From: Anabaena sp. 4-3
Lineage (GTDB): Bacteria > Cyanobacteriota > Cyanobacteriia > Cyanobacteriales > Nostocaceae
DNA length: 49,278 nt
NCBI RefSeq assembly: GCF_001597745.1
Contig: NZ_LUHJ01000029.1
Coordinates: 1 to 49,278, forward strand
Direction: 5' to 3'
The position numbers and the translations under genes were made by a program. How positions within the stretch are numbered: the stretch's first letter is position 1; the number at the start of each line of letters is the position of its first letter. Below the pieces are notes generated by a model. It was not told where the DNA came from. It searched no databases and saw nothing but the letters and a program-made list of their open reading frames with translations. Positions 33,855 through 43,381 of this stretch are shown piece by piece.

Positions 33855-36629
33855 CTATTGAGCATCTTTGTGATAGTTCAGGTGTTGGATCGGAATTTCA
33901 ATGCAAAATTCTGTACCTACTCCTAACTCAGACTCACATTTAAACACACCGCCATGTTTATCTACTACAATCCCATAACTAATTGATAAGCCTAAGCCTG
34001 TACCCTTACCTACTGGCTTAGTAGTAAAAAATGGATCGCATATTCTCGTTCTCACATTTTCTGGTATGCCTGGGCCATTATCCGCAATGCGAATGACTAC
34101 GCTTTTAATTTTGCCCTCTAACTCACCAATACTACTACGAATAGTAATCTGACTGTTATGAGGTTGTGATGGGGATTTTCTATAATCTTCTAAAGCGTCA
34201 ATGGCATTACTTAACACATTCATAAACACCTGATTCATCTGCCCGGCATAGCACTCTACCAAGGGAATGTCACCATATTCTTTGATGACTTGAATAGCAG
34301 GACTTTCTGGTTTTGCTTTGACGCGATGCTGCAAAATCAACAAGGTACTGTCTATACCTTCGTGAATATTCACAGCTTTCATTTCGGCTTCATCTAGGCG
34401 TGAAAAGTTCCGTAAAGACATGACAATTTGACGGATGCGCTCTACCCCAATTTGCATAGAAGATAAAGTCTTGGGGAAATCTTCAGATAAAAACTCTAAA
34501 TCAATCCTGTCTGCTAAATCGAGAATTTCCGCCGTTCCGTCAGGGAATTGCTGTTGATAAAGCTCCACCAAACTCAGCAAATCTGTAGCATACTCGTTCA
34601 CATGACAGAGATTGCCATAAATAAAGTTGACTGGGTTATTAATTTCGTGGGCTACACCTGCTACTAATTGCCCCAAGGAAGACATTTTTTCTGTTTGAAT
34701 CAGTTGGGTTTGGGTTTGTTGTAAATGTTGCAGTGCTTGAGTTAATTTTTCGGCTTGCTGCTGTGTTTGGCTGAGGAGTTCCGCTTGTTGTAGTGCTACT
34801 CCTAGTTGGGCTGCTATTTGAGTTAAGAAGTTAACTTCTGAGGGTTTCCAATGTCGCGGGCCAGAATGTTGATAAACTGCTAATAAACCCCAAAGTTTCT
34901 GTCCAAACAAGATGGGAGCTAAAATAAACGCATGAATTTGATATTCTTCTAAATTATCGAGATGACACTGAGTAAAGCCCATTTTATAGATGTCATCTAC
35001 TGCAAATGTTTCATTGTAACGGTAGCGTCCACCTTCTGTCTCTTGTAAGTAAGTGTCATTCCAAACTAGATTAACACCTAATTTGGATTCATTAGACCAA
35101 TGGGGACTAGCAGCTTCAAAATCACCCACAAATTCGCCACCCCATTCTGCATTGAAGCGATATACAGAAACTCGATCTGCTTTAATCAGTTGGCAAACTT
35201 CTTTAGTCGTTGTTTTAAATATAGTTTCAGTATCCAGAGACTCACGAATTTTGGTAATAACACCAAAAACTGCCTGTTGTTGTTCTGTTGTATGTTTTAA
35301 TTCTAGAGTGCGTTTTTGCACTTGTTTTTCTAAATTTTCATTGAAGGCTTGTACTTGTTGGTACAGTTCATACTGCTGAATAGCTGAGGCAAAATGTTTA
35401 CCCAGTTCTGTAGCTAGTTCAATTTCTGCAATTGTCCATTCTTGGGCTTGCGCTTTCTTAGACTCACGCCACAATTCAAATGATAGCCGGGGGTATAATT
35501 GTCTTTGGTCTGGATCATGCTGACCTGCCCAGAGAGTTTCTGTGTCTATTTCATTGCGGAAAATACTTAAATACCCCAGCAACTGTTGACGATATGCCAA
35601 CGGAATCATCAAAATACTACGAATTTTCGTTGGTTGGAAAACAGGTTGTAAGGTTCGTAAAGCGGGAATTTGATAAAGGTCGGAAATTGCCCAAACATCA
35701 TACTCATGGGATTGGTAGTGTACCTGCCAGACACTATACTGCTCGATGAGGGGATAGATAGTTGGTTCTGGAATGACTGGTTGCTGTCCATAGGTATAAA
35801 GTCGGATATCATCGCTACCCGGTATTAAACATTCTGCTAAACTCTTGTGATGACTGTTGTGTAGATCAAGTTTTTGGTTTCTCAGACACAACCGACCACC
35901 AACACCATCAAAAGCCTTAACTGCTGCTTCTAAAGCTGGTTGTAAGACGATTGTGGGTAATGAGTGCAGTAGGGTAGCGATACGGTTAATCACAGCTTCC
36001 CTTTGGGCTGTTGCACGGGCTTGGGTGAGCAGGTTACTTTGGGCGATCGCCACCGATAATTGATCTACAATCATCTGCATGGCTTCTAACTCTTGTTCTG
36101 AAATATCACGGGCTTGAGAGTGATGGGATACCAACAACCCCCAGAGTGTATCTTGATAAATAATCGGCGCAACTACTGAAGATTTCACCCCCATTGCTTT
36201 CAAATATTCCAGGTGACACCCATCTACAGGACGATAACAAAGTTCTTCTGATATCTGTTCTCCTGTTTCTAAGTTGTGTAGGGGACTCTGGCCAATTTGT
36301 CCCGATTCCACATTGACTACAGAACGTATTTTGGATTTAATAAATAGTTCTCTGGCGTGGGGGGGAATGTCATCAGCCGGAAAATTTAAACCCAGCAGTG
36401 AAGGAAGACGATTTTCATAAATCGATTCTGCAATTACCTTACCGCTTCCATCAGCATGGAATTTATAAATCATCACTCGCTCAGTTCCCAATAAAGCACG
36501 TACCTCCGCCGTTGTCGCTGTGATGATATCTTCCAACTCTAAAGATTGACGTATACGAGTTGTGATCCGGCGTAGTACGCTTTCTTGATCAAGACTAACC
36601 TGCAAATTGGGTTGAGCGATGGGGGACAT
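33855..36629 (-). CDS. Multi-GAF bilin-type histidine kinase (phytochrome/cyanobacteriochrome-like)
   Basis: 924 residues. GAF1 (about 20-200) has the phytochrome-like [11 protein letters not shown] (86-96) and Cys138-His139 in VDGCHLEYL, aligning with the bilin-attaching Cys-His of phytochromes. GAF2 (about 215-425) has no such cysteine. GAF3 (about 455-620) has Cys555-His556 in FTQCHLDNL, as in cyanobacteriochromes. A coiled coil then leads to the kinase: H-box His661 ([13 protein letters not shown]), N-box SNAIDAL, DNGPGIP and GTGLGLSIS. There is no N-terminal PAS domain, no membrane segment and no receiver. It should be a soluble light sensor that phosphorylates an unlinked response regulator; bilin binding by each GAF is inferred from the motif. 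Confidence 0.88.
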   Translation of the reverse strand: MSPIAQPNLQVSLDQESVLRRITTRIRQSLELEDIITATTAEVRALLGTERVMIYKFHADGSGKVIAESIYENRLPSLLGLNFPADDIPPHARELFIKSKIRSVVNVESGQIGQSPLHNLETGEQISEELCYRPVDGCHLEYLKAMGVKSSVVAPIIYQDTLWGLLVSHHSQARDISEQELEAMQMIVDQLSVAIAQSNLLTQARATAQREAVINRIATLLHSLPTIVLQPALEAAVKAFDGVGGRLCLRNQKLDLHNSHHKSLAECLIPGSDDIRLYTYGQQPVIPEPTIYPLIEQYSVWQVHYQSHEYDVWAISDLYQIPALRTLQPVFQPTKIRSILMIPLAYRQQLLGYLSIFRNEIDTETLWAGQHDPDQRQLYPRLSFELWRESKKAQAQEWTIAEIELATELGKHFASAIQQYELYQQVQAFNENLEKQVQKRTLELKHTTEQQQAVFGVITKIRESLDTETIFKTTTKEVCQLIKADRVSVYRFNAEWGGEFVGDFEAASPHWSNESKLGVNLVWNDTYLQETEGGRYRYNETFAVDDIYKMGFTQCHLDNLEEYQIHAFILAPILFGQKLWGLLAVYQHSGPRHWKPSEVNFLTQIAAQLGVALQQAELLSQTQQQAEKLTQALQHLQQTQTQLIQTEKMSSLGQLVAGVAHEINNPVNFIYGNLCHVNEYATDLLSLVELYQQQFPDGTAEILDLADRIDLEFLSEDFPKTLSSMQIGVERIRQIVMSLRNFSRLDEAEMKAVNIHEGIDSTLLILQHRVKAKPESPAIQVIKEYGDIPLVECYAGQMNQVFMNVLSNAIDALEDYRKSPSQPHNSQITIRSSIGELEGKIKSVVIRIADNGPGIPENVRTRICDPFFTTKPVGKGTGLGLSISYGIVVDKHGGVFKCESELGVGTEFCIEIPIQHLNYHKDAQ

Positions 36630-36833
36630 TGCTTTGAGTTAAATGAATTTCAGAACTATTACTAAAATTTCTGATATTTAAACATATTCTTATTTTTATT
36701 AAATCACATTGTCCTCAGTAAAACTACGGCGATTATTTTCCCCGGCTTTTATATTTCTTTACATTTCTTTATTAAAATAAATGTAGAGTTTTTGTGATGA
36801 CGATTGGTCAATTTTCGTCAAAATTTAATCATC

Positions 36834-36863
36834 AAAAAAAGACGCAATATTATTGATTGCGTC
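36834..36863 (-). terminator. Intrinsic terminator after arsA
   Basis: Arms GACGCAAT (36841-36848) and ATTGCGTC (36856-36863); on the minus strand the stem is followed by seven T (complement of A36834-36840). It lies 72 bases past the arsA stop. The rest of 36630-36935, upstream of the kinase gene, is AT-rich with no other recognisable feature. Confidence 0.8.
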
Positions 36864-36935
36864 TAACATCATATCAAAAAAGTTTTGAGCGTAGCCTTGA
36901 GATTTAATTTACCCGCTTATCCACTTCAAACCAAA

Positions 36936-38123
36936 TTAAACTCTCACATTATCAGCAAAGCGGATTTTTAGATAGTCTTCTTCCATCTTTGCACCTGCGG
37001 GTTGGAGTGCAGCCAGGGCTTGCGGTAATACGAGATTCCGGCGATGGTTGCCGATAGTAATATTTAATTCGTCCGCACTTTTGCTGAGTTGAATTTGATT
37101 TTTAGGAATACCCGGCAAGTACAATTCTAAACTGTATTGATTGTCTTCTTGCACTACTCTGACAGTAGTTTCTTTGTAATATACTTGAGTCGGGTCTTCA
37201 TCTTTGTAGAGTGTTTCTTTTAAACGCTCTAACGCTGCTAAACCACACATTTCTTCAGAAAATAGTGGTACTTCCTTCACAGGTAGAGGATGAAAGTTTT
37301 CGTGGATTTCTTGACGATATTCTTCTTGATTTTGTTTCCAACGTTGGAAAAATGGATCTTCCACTTCTCGCGGAATAATTCGATTTGCCACTACTAAATC
37401 TGTGGCAACATTATATAAACTTAAATAAGCATGAGCGCGTAAGGATTCTTTAATCACCATTTTCTCTGGATTGGTGACTAAACGAACTGAAGTCTGAGTG
37501 TTATCTGTTAACACTTTTTCCAAAGCTTCAATTTGTTCATAAAATTCATAAGGCGCATCCATCACTTCTTTATCTGGCAAGGAAAACCCAGCAATGGGTT
37601 TAAAAATCGGTTCAACCAGAGGGCGAAGTGCGACGGAGATGTTTTGAAATGGTTTGTAAAAACGCCGCATATACCAGCCACCAACTTCTGGTAAACTTAA
37701 AAGCCTTAATGCTGTACCAGTGGGTGCAGAGTCAATAATCAAAACATCATATTCGCCTTCATCATAATGGCGTTTCATTCTTACTAAGCCAAAAATTTCA
37801 TCCATCCCTGGTAAGATGGCTAATTCTTCTGCTTGTACTCCCTCTAAACCCCTAGCTTGTAAAACTTGGGTGATGTAACGCTTCACAGCACCCCAGTTTC
37901 CTTCTAGTTCTTGCAGTGCATCGAGTTCTGCACCCCATAAATTAGGGCGAACTTGTCGCGGTGCGTGTCCTAATTCTAAATCAAAACTGTCTGCTAATGA
38001 GTGGGCAGGGTCTGTACTCAAAACCAGTGTACGATATCCTAATTCCGCACAACGGAGTCCAGTTGCAGCAGCAACTGAGGTTTTACCCACGCCGCCTTTT
38101 CCTGTCATTAAAATTACTCGCAT
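36936..38123 (-). CDS. ArsA/Get3-like ATPase with C-terminal HSP20-like domain
   Basis: 395 residues. P-loop GKGGVGKT (8-15), [12 protein letters not shown] and the switch region [14 protein letters not shown] are those of the ArsA/Get3 ATPases. The ATP-binding half is single, as in Get3, with no obvious arsenite-binding cysteine triad. Residues 325-395 form a small alpha-crystallin-like domain ([24 protein letters not shown]) that occurs with ArsA ATPases in cyanobacteria and plants. Get3 delivers tail-anchored membrane proteins, so a chaperone or membrane-targeting role is more likely than arsenite pumping; no ars genes are nearby. Its transcript ends at the hairpin 36834-36863. Confidence 0.88.
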   Translation of the reverse strand: MRVILMTGKGGVGKTSVAAATGLRCAELGYRTLVLSTDPAHSLADSFDLELGHAPRQVRPNLWGAELDALQELEGNWGAVKRYITQVLQARGLEGVQAEELAILPGMDEIFGLVRMKRHYDEGEYDVLIIDSAPTGTALRLLSLPEVGGWYMRRFYKPFQNISVALRPLVEPIFKPIAGFSLPDKEVMDAPYEFYEQIEALEKVLTDNTQTSVRLVTNPEKMVIKESLRAHAYLSLYNVATDLVVANRIIPREVEDPFFQRWKQNQEEYRQEIHENFHPLPVKEVPLFSEEMCGLAALERLKETLYKDEDPTQVYYKETTVRVVQEDNQYSLELYLPGIPKNQIQLSKSADELNITIGNHRRNLVLPQALAALQPAGAKMEEDYLKIRFADNVRV

Positions 38124-38287
38124 GGATGATTATGCCCTGCCTGAGATTTGTTTACATTTATTTACGCTATCTCTATTATCGATGGTTTATGGGGAATGGG
38201 GAATGGGGCATCAATCAATTCAAAATTCTCTCATTCAAAATTGAATAACTTTTTCTTCCCCTGTTTCCTCCGCTTCCTCTCCATTCT

Positions 38288-38557
38288 CTACTCCCTGGTT
38301 CCTTGTAATAGTTGATCTAGTTTGGTTTCGATTTCTGAGAGTTTGTTAAGAATTGTTGGGCGATCGCCATCTCCAGATAGCAACAGGTTATATATCCCTT
38401 CTTGTACTTTTGTGAGTTTTTCGATGGCTTTTTGCAGTTGGAGCATTCCTTCTCGCAGTTCTTGGCGTTCCTCTCTTGCGTCGGCTATTTCGTCTAGCAT
38501 GGCTTGGACTGTTTTGGCGTTAGCTTCTATTAGTTGTTTGAGTTCTTTATCTGCCAT
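38288..38557 (-). CDS. Small coiled-coil protein, unknown function
   Basis: 89 residues, almost entirely one charged coiled coil (AREERQELREGMLQLQKAIEKL, then LSEIETKLDQLL) with heptad-spaced Leu/Ile and a short break SGDGDRPT. No membrane segment or cysteine. The ATG at 38557 has a weak ribosome site. Family not recognised. It is followed by a 160-base gap of GGGGAATG repeats before arsA. Confidence 0.6.
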   Translation of the reverse strand: MADKELKQLIEANAKTVQAMLDEIADAREERQELREGMLQLQKAIEKLTKVQEGIYNLLLSGDGDRPTILNKLSEIETKLDQLLQGTRE

Positions 38558-38616
38558 TGCGATCGCTCTTTTGGTTTGAGTATGTTATTTGTGGGTGAGG
38601 TAGGGGAGGTTTTTAA

Positions 38617-38658
38617 ACGCAGAGGTACGCGGAGGTAAACGCGGAGGTACGCGGAGGG
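38617..38658. repeat. Short tandem repeat, GCGGAGGTA units
   Basis: Four copies of a CGCGGAGGTA-like unit just after the stop of the DUF2358 gene. Reverse-strand counterpart of the CCTCTGCG repeats at 5918 and 9351. Confidence 0.75.
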
Positions 38659-38659
38659 T

Positions 38660-39049
38660 TTACTGTGGTTTTATGGGCATTATATGTTGTTTTAAGACAT
38701 CTAGTTTTGAACAATGCCAGTAATCAATGTGTGAAATAATTAGGTTATCTGGGTTCAGTTTTAGTTCACTCCAGCCTGAAATGGCTATGCGCGGTTTCCA
38801 CGGTAGGGGTGTGTTCCAACTGAGTGTCCATTCTGTTTTGATTGTGTTTCCGATGTTTTGAATGTTATGTAAGTCCATCCGGCAGTTGATAAACCATGTT
38901 TGGATGAATTTGATCATTTGTTTATAGCGTTCAACTCCGCGAAAATTATTAAGCGGATCTTGAAAGTAAACGTCATCAGCGTAAATGCTATAGGTTTGAT
39001 TATCTGGAAATCTTTGATAATCTGCTTTTAGTATGGCGATGATATCCAT
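38660..39049 (-). CDS. DUF2358 family protein (NTF2-like fold)
   Basis: 129 residues. The start MDIIAILKADYQRFP, then YSIYADDVYFQDPLNNFRGV and YKQMIKFIQTWF fit DUF2358, a family common to cyanobacteria and plastids whose fold is NTF2-like and whose role is unknown. Soluble, no catalytic motif. It begins four bases after the stop of the upstream gene (39054-39617), so the two are very likely co-transcribed and translationally coupled. Confidence 0.8.
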   Translation of the reverse strand: MDIIAILKADYQRFPDNQTYSIYADDVYFQDPLNNFRGVERYKQMIKFIQTWFINCRMDLHNIQNIGNTIKTEWTLSWNTPLPWKPRIAISGWSELKLNPDNLIISHIDYWHCSKLDVLKQHIMPIKPQ

Positions 39050-39053
39050 TTAG

Positions 39054-39617
39054 TTATACTTCGTTCCATAGGCGTTCTAGTTGTTTTTGCCATGCGGCTA
39101 AAACTTCTTCTCTGGCTTCTGCTGTTTGGTTAATTTCTCCTAACAATCCTTCGGCGTAGAATCTTTCTAGGCTTTGCATTGTGGTTTGTAGAGATTGTCC
39201 TTGTTGTTTGGCTGCTTGGACAATTTGTCTGATGCGGTTTTCTACTAGGCGATTGAAGACTTCGTTTAAACCCGCTTCTTGTAAAGATATCAGACGGGCG
39301 ATCGCACTACTTAAGTCGGCACTCACTAAACTACTGCTATTATGTTGATACACTCCCCAAATCACGCCGTCGTACAAAGCGTAACGTACTTCTTGGGTGT
39401 CATCAAAGTTGGCTTCTAAAAACTGTGTTAAAAATGGTTGGGCTTCTGTCGCTGGCATAATTGGCAGTAATACTCGCAGCCAAGTTTGATCTTCTGACAG
39501 CAGTACCAATAGTCTAAATGTCGCTGTGTCTATTTGCCACGAGCCGGGTGCAATGGCTTGTAAATTGTCTGCACCAAATAAGTCTGTTAAAGTCCCCGCA
39601 ATTTCTTCCGGTGTCAT
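39054..39617 (-). CDS. Conserved protein of unknown function
   Basis: 187 residues, soluble. Residues 1-110 look like an alpha/beta domain (GSWQIDTATFRLLVLLSEDQ, LRVLLPIMP, VRYALYDGVIWGVYQH); residues 110-187 are helical (IRQIVQAAKQQGQSLQT, EVLAAWQKQLERLW). It resembles hypothetical proteins of cyanobacteria; the first domain has a chaperone-like look but I cannot name a family. It is the first gene of a two-gene unit with the DUF2358 gene. Confidence 0.65.
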   Translation of the reverse strand: MTPEEIAGTLTDLFGADNLQAIAPGSWQIDTATFRLLVLLSEDQTWLRVLLPIMPATEAQPFLTQFLEANFDDTQEVRYALYDGVIWGVYQHNSSSLVSADLSSAIARLISLQEAGLNEVFNRLVENRIRQIVQAAKQQGQSLQTTMQSLERFYAEGLLGEINQTAEAREEVLAAWQKQLERLWNEV

Positions 39618-39676
39618 AGTCTTAATTGCACTTTACACTCTAGCCTAGCGTTTTTAGTGTGGCGTTGCTGAGTGAT

Positions 39677-40276
39677 CTAGGCAGATAACTTAATTTGTTG
39701 TTTTTGATGACTTTGTTGTAAATTATACATTTTATTAAATAGATGCCAGCAATATTCTTCTGGTAGTCCGCAGGTAATAGCACCTCTGAGAACCACGTTA
39801 AAATACCAGTCATTCGGTGCTGCTTCTTCTTTTAATTTATTGACGGCTACATAAGTACGCACATTTTTATATACTTGCTCTTGGCAGTGAATATCTACTA
39901 ATTCGTGGCGGTATAATCCTTGGGCGACACCTTCACGTTGATCTAAATATTCGCTCAGTCGCCAGGGTAGCTCATATAGTACACCGTTAACGCTAGTTTG
40001 CGGATCTGGTACTACATCTAAAACGCCGCATTTACGCGCGGGAGAAATTAGATAAAATCCTAGCCGATAACCTTTTAAAACTCCAGGGCTAATTACGTAA
40101 GGGTGCGTGTTTTCTCCGAGCGATCGCTTCAAATCTACAGGACACATACAAGAGCCAAAGGCAAAATAGTAGAATGTCGGCTCTTTTTGTAGCTTTTGTT
40201 GCAATTCTAACTCTGACTTTGCAGGATTATGGGATTGCACCCAGATGTGGTGTTGATGTCCGCTTTGATGACTCAT
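39677..40276 (-). CDS. Gamma-glutamylcyclotransferase-like protein
   Basis: 199 residues. The substrate loop YFAFGSCMCP (about 37-46) and the catalytic acid in YLDQREGV (Glu about 115) mark the GGCT/butirosin-cyclase fold, with VLKGYRLGFYL and GVLYELPW as conserved strands. Such enzymes cyclise gamma-glutamyl groups, for example in glutathione turnover. The first 30 residues (HQSGHQHHIWVQSHN) are an extra histidine-rich extension of unknown value. Substrate not assignable. It is 59 bases upstream of the conserved gene 39054-39617 on the same strand. Confidence 0.8.
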   Translation of the reverse strand: MSHQSGHQHHIWVQSHNPAKSELELQQKLQKEPTFYYFAFGSCMCPVDLKRSLGENTHPYVISPGVLKGYRLGFYLISPARKCGVLDVVPDPQTSVNGVLYELPWRLSEYLDQREGVAQGLYRHELVDIHCQEQVYKNVRTYVAVNKLKEEAAPNDWYFNVVLRGAITCGLPEEYCWHLFNKMYNLQQSHQKQQIKLSA

Positions 40277-40405
40277 CTATCCCTAGACGTATGCACTACT
40301 AGCGAAATTTTACTATACAATTTTCCTAAATACAACTATATCCCGATAGGTAAACTGTAGTTTATAGTTGGAAAAAAATTTCTGCATTTAAAATGAGATT
40401 GGTTT

Positions 40406-40454
40406 GTAGTAAGGACTTTAGTCCTGAGAAAATAAGGACTAAAGTCCTTACTAC
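40406..40454. repeat. Inverted repeat with perfect 20-bp arms
   Basis: GTAGTAAGGACTTTAGTCCT (40406-40425) and its complement (40435-40454), loop nine bases. It stands 14 bases after the stop of the secreted-protein gene on the minus strand. Followed on neither strand by a clear T-run; it is one of several strong palindromes placed at gene ends. Confidence 0.85.
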
Positions 40455-40467
40455 GAACTGAACGTCT

Positions 40468-41601
40468 TTATCGAGCAGTGCTAATGAGTTGATTCCAAGC
40501 TTCAACTATTGTCTGTAAATTCTGCGGTAAACTGTTTTGTGAAATATCGTTGTACTCCACTGTACCCTGACGGCTAGTTAGAGTATGACTAATATAATCA
40601 GCAGCACCCCTAGATGCTGGGTAACGGAGATTATTGAAATTAGCAAATCTATAGCGTTGTAATAATTGCTGAAAGCGTGCGACATTTGGGCGAGAAATTC
40701 GGCGCACACTACGCTCAGAATCATTAGCATCACCAACACGCACCCGAATTAACAGCCCATCATTACGTAATATTGTTTCGTAAGTTCTACCCGCAAAGCC
40801 ACCACTAGAAATATCCCGAAATACTACACTTTGATCTAAAGGTGGTGGTAATTCATTGGCAGGAATACGTACTGGTTTAATATCCCTATCCCCAATAGTA
40901 CCACCATCTTGACTCAGCTTAATTCGAGAACCGTTTTCATCTGTCAAAAATACCCAAGTTTGATTACCAGCAGCTACATTGACTTGCCAACCAGAAACTA
41001 CAATTTGATCGCAAGCGTTAGGAAAGGTAATATTATCGCAACCATCAGCCCAATCTGTGCGTTTAAAGTCTACAATTCTCAGACTTCTCATTGGTAATCT
41101 CGATACTTTTCTAGCTTCTTTTAAAACGGCATTTCTTACCCTTCGAGGCAATTGGCTATTATTAATCGTGCTAGCTTTTTCATTCAACCTAATTACTGAA
41201 CCTGTGTCATTGGTGTGATAAACCCATCTTTGCTGACGATAGTTAACTGTAACTCGCCAACCGGGAACTAATGCTTGAGTACAGAGTTCTTCAGGTTTTT
41301 GCAGGTTTAAACAACCATTGCGCCAAGTCTGTTGACTATAGTCAGAAATTTCCAGGTTTCTGCGAGGAATTCCGGCGCGACGAGAGACATCTTGCAGTAC
41401 CGCGTTAGCTACACTCTGAGGTAAGCGATTTGATTTTTTATTACCTTTGACAAGTTGATTTGGTGTCTGTGCCGAATAGTCAGGAGATAAGGCAGTAGCA
41501 TTTTCGCTGAAGATAAAACCACTACTAACAGACAAAATACCAGTCAAAATTGCAGCAGTAATAATTCTAGCTTGTTGAGGGTGGCGATAAATTGACAGCA
41601 T
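40468..41601 (-). CDS. Secreted protein with a duplicated cysteine-containing domain
   Basis: 377 residues with an N-terminal signal segment (ARIITAAILTGILSVSSGF, about 11-30). Two similar repeats follow, about 65-150 and 155-240. Each starts NAVLxxxxRxxxxPxRxLxIxDF/Y, then W-x2-GC-x-N..C (WRNGCLN...LC; WADGCDN...AC), a GWxVxV strand, and (W)VxxTDxxGSxIxL. The paired cysteines suggest a disulphide in each. The C-terminal part (about 255-377) is a different domain (TYETILRNDGLLIRVRVGD, RFANFNNLRYPASRG). Not recognised as a named family. Exported to periplasm or outside. Confidence 0.7.
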   Translation of the reverse strand: MLSIYRHPQQARIITAAILTGILSVSSGFIFSENATALSPDYSAQTPNQLVKGNKKSNRLPQSVANAVLQDVSRRAGIPRRNLEISDYSQQTWRNGCLNLQKPEELCTQALVPGWRVTVNYRQQRWVYHTNDTGSVIRLNEKASTINNSQLPRRVRNAVLKEARKVSRLPMRSLRIVDFKRTDWADGCDNITFPNACDQIVVSGWQVNVAAGNQTWVFLTDENGSRIKLSQDGGTIGDRDIKPVRIPANELPPPLDQSVVFRDISSGGFAGRTYETILRNDGLLIRVRVGDANDSERSVRRISRPNVARFQQLLQRYRFANFNNLRYPASRGAADYISHTLTSRQGTVEYNDISQNSLPQNLQTIVEAWNQLISTAR

Positions 41602-42038
41602 AATTTTTCAGATAACAATCTGATGTAAATTGATAAAATCTATAGCTATTTAATGGTAACAAAATATGGTTTTGTCCCCAATGTAAGCTAGGTGTGTTGA
41701 TTTTTTATCTGTCTTTTGAAGCAGATGTGAAAATAGACGTTGATTTACCGTTTGTTTGTTCCGAAAGTATTGGTATATAAATTGTGTAGGTTGGTAGGAG
41801 CAGGTTTAAGGAGTAAATCTGTAGGTAGATTAACTGATTAATAAAACCGCCCGTACAGCAGTAGGGATTTAGCCATGCTAAACCCTGACTTATAATCAAG
41901 CATAAATAAAGTTTCTTTAAATTTTTAACATTAATAATCAATAATTGTTACTCTGCCGATAAATGAGCTATCAAGCAACTTATAGCTGCTTGTAGCGTCA
42001 TGTTTCATGGTTGATGTATTTGCTGGCTAGAGCAATTT
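41602..42038. other. 437-base gap between divergent genes
   Basis: Between the starts of the secreted-protein gene (minus) and the GH10-like gene (plus), so it should contain both promoters. AT-rich, with no clear ribosome-linked frame. The 78-residue minus-strand frame at 41705-41941 has no family resemblance. No palindrome of note was seen. Confidence 0.5.
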
Positions 42039-43289
42039 ATGAATAGATTTCTCAAGTGGTGTGTGGAGTGTTGTTTACAAAATAGTTACCGAAAAACTAA
42101 GCAGACATGGTTGGCTGTGATGCTGGTTTTGAGTGTGGTAGCTACGGTGATGTTATCATTTCCTGTTAACGCTCAAATTACTGCAAACCCATCTTTGGCA
42201 TCGGAATTAAGGGGAGTGTGGTTAACTAATATTGATAGCGATGTGTTGTTTGAGCGCGATCGCCTGAAAAAAGCTTTACAAAAACTCGATGCTCTCAACT
42301 TCAATACAGTATATCCTGCCGTGTGGAATTGGGGATATACACTATACCCCAGCAAAGTCGCAGCTAGAGTCATTGGTAAATCCCTTGACCCCACTCCAGG
42401 GTTACAGGGGCGTGATATGCTCAAAGAAATTGTCACCGAGGGACATAAACAAGGCTTAACTGTAATTCCTTGGTTTGAATTTGGCTTTATGGCACCGGCT
42501 GATTCTTTACTGGCGAAACGTCGTCCCCAATGGTTGACAAATCGCTATGATGGTACTCGCATCGTTAAGGAAGGAACCCATGACAGGGTGTGGTTAAGTC
42601 CCTTTCGCCCTGATGTGCAACGATTCATCCAAGATTTAATTGTAGAAATCGTTAAAAACTACGACGTTGACGGTATCCAATTTGATGACCATTTTGGCTT
42701 ACCCTCAGAATTAGGCTATGATGCCTACACTGTAGCATTATACAAAAAAGAGCATCGAGGACAAGCACCTGCTAAAAATCCTAAAGATCCCGAATGGGTG
42801 CGGTGGAGAGCTAACAAAATCACTGAGTTCATGAAGCGGGTATTTACAGCGATTAAAGCTGCAAACAAAGATTGTATAGTTTCCGTTGCACCGAATCCGC
42901 AGCGTTTTTCTTATGAATACTTTTTAGCAGATTGGCAACGCTGGGAACGTATGGGATTGATTGAGGATTTAGTTTTGCAAGTGTATCGGGATGATCTCAA
43001 TGTGTTTGTGAATGAATTAGAGTATCCAGAAGTCAAAGCAGCGAAGTCACATATTCCTGTGAGTGTTGGGATTTTGGCTGGTTTGAAAAATCGAGCCGTA
43101 CCCATGCAACAGATTCAAACCCAAGTCGAAAAAGTACGCGATCGCAATTTTGCGGGAGTTTCTTTCTTCTTCTATGAAACCCTGTGGAACTTAACTAAAG
43201 AACAACCCCAAGAACGTCAGACAGGTTTTCAAAACATTTTTTCTACACCAGCCAATTATCCCAATTTATTGACAGGCTGGAAACCATAA
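42039..43289 (+). CDS. GH10-like family glycosyl hydrolase (GHL10/DUF187), secreted
   Basis: 416 residues. N-terminal signal segment (about 22-45, TWLAVMLVLSVVATVMLSFPVNA). The body is a TIM barrel of the GHL10 family: ELRGVWLTNIDSD, FNTVYPAVWNWGY, GLTVIPWFEFGFM, DGIQFDDHFG (likely acid residues) and DLVLQVYRDDL. Members are thought to act on cell-wall or extracellular polysaccharide. The start ATG 42039 follows a weak ribosome site (CTAGAGCA). The stop is two bases before a 32-bp palindrome that also lies after the convergent protease gene. Confidence 0.88.
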   Translation: MNRFLKWCVECCLQNSYRKTKQTWLAVMLVLSVVATVMLSFPVNAQITANPSLASELRGVWLTNIDSDVLFERDRLKKALQKLDALNFNTVYPAVWNWGYTLYPSKVAARVIGKSLDPTPGLQGRDMLKEIVTEGHKQGLTVIPWFEFGFMAPADSLLAKRRPQWLTNRYDGTRIVKEGTHDRVWLSPFRPDVQRFIQDLIVEIVKNYDVDGIQFDDHFGLPSELGYDAYTVALYKKEHRGQAPAKNPKDPEWVRWRANKITEFMKRVFTAIKAANKDCIVSVAPNPQRFSYEYFLADWQRWERMGLIEDLVLQVYRDDLNVFVNELEYPEVKAAKSHIPVSVGILAGLKNRAVPMQQIQTQVEKVRDRNFAGVSFFFYETLWNLTKEQPQERQTGFQNIFSTPANYPNLLTGWKP

Positions 43290-43291
43290 AA

Positions 43292-43323
43292 TTGTAGAGA
43301 CGTTGCATGCAACGTCTCTACAA
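43292..43323. repeat. 32-bp perfect palindrome (dispersed family, copy 3)
   Basis: Half TTGTAGAGACGTTGCA and its complement, starting two bases after the GH10-like stop and 59 bases from the end of the convergent protease gene. As an exact dyad it would form the same hairpin in transcripts of both genes, so it could work as a two-way 3' end. Copies 16021-16054 and 23748-23773 share the core. Confidence 0.9.
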
Positions 43324-43381
43324 AATTTTGAATTTTGAATTTTGTAGGCGCAGCCTTCCCGCAGGGTATTTTGAATTGATA

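Noticed and set aside
36936-38123. Arsenite pump ATPase
   Set aside because: Single nucleotide-binding half, HSP20-like tail and no arsB/arsR nearby; Get3-like role fits better.
41705-41941. 78-residue minus-strand open frame
   Set aside because: No ribosome site, no recognisable pattern; AT-rich promoter gap.
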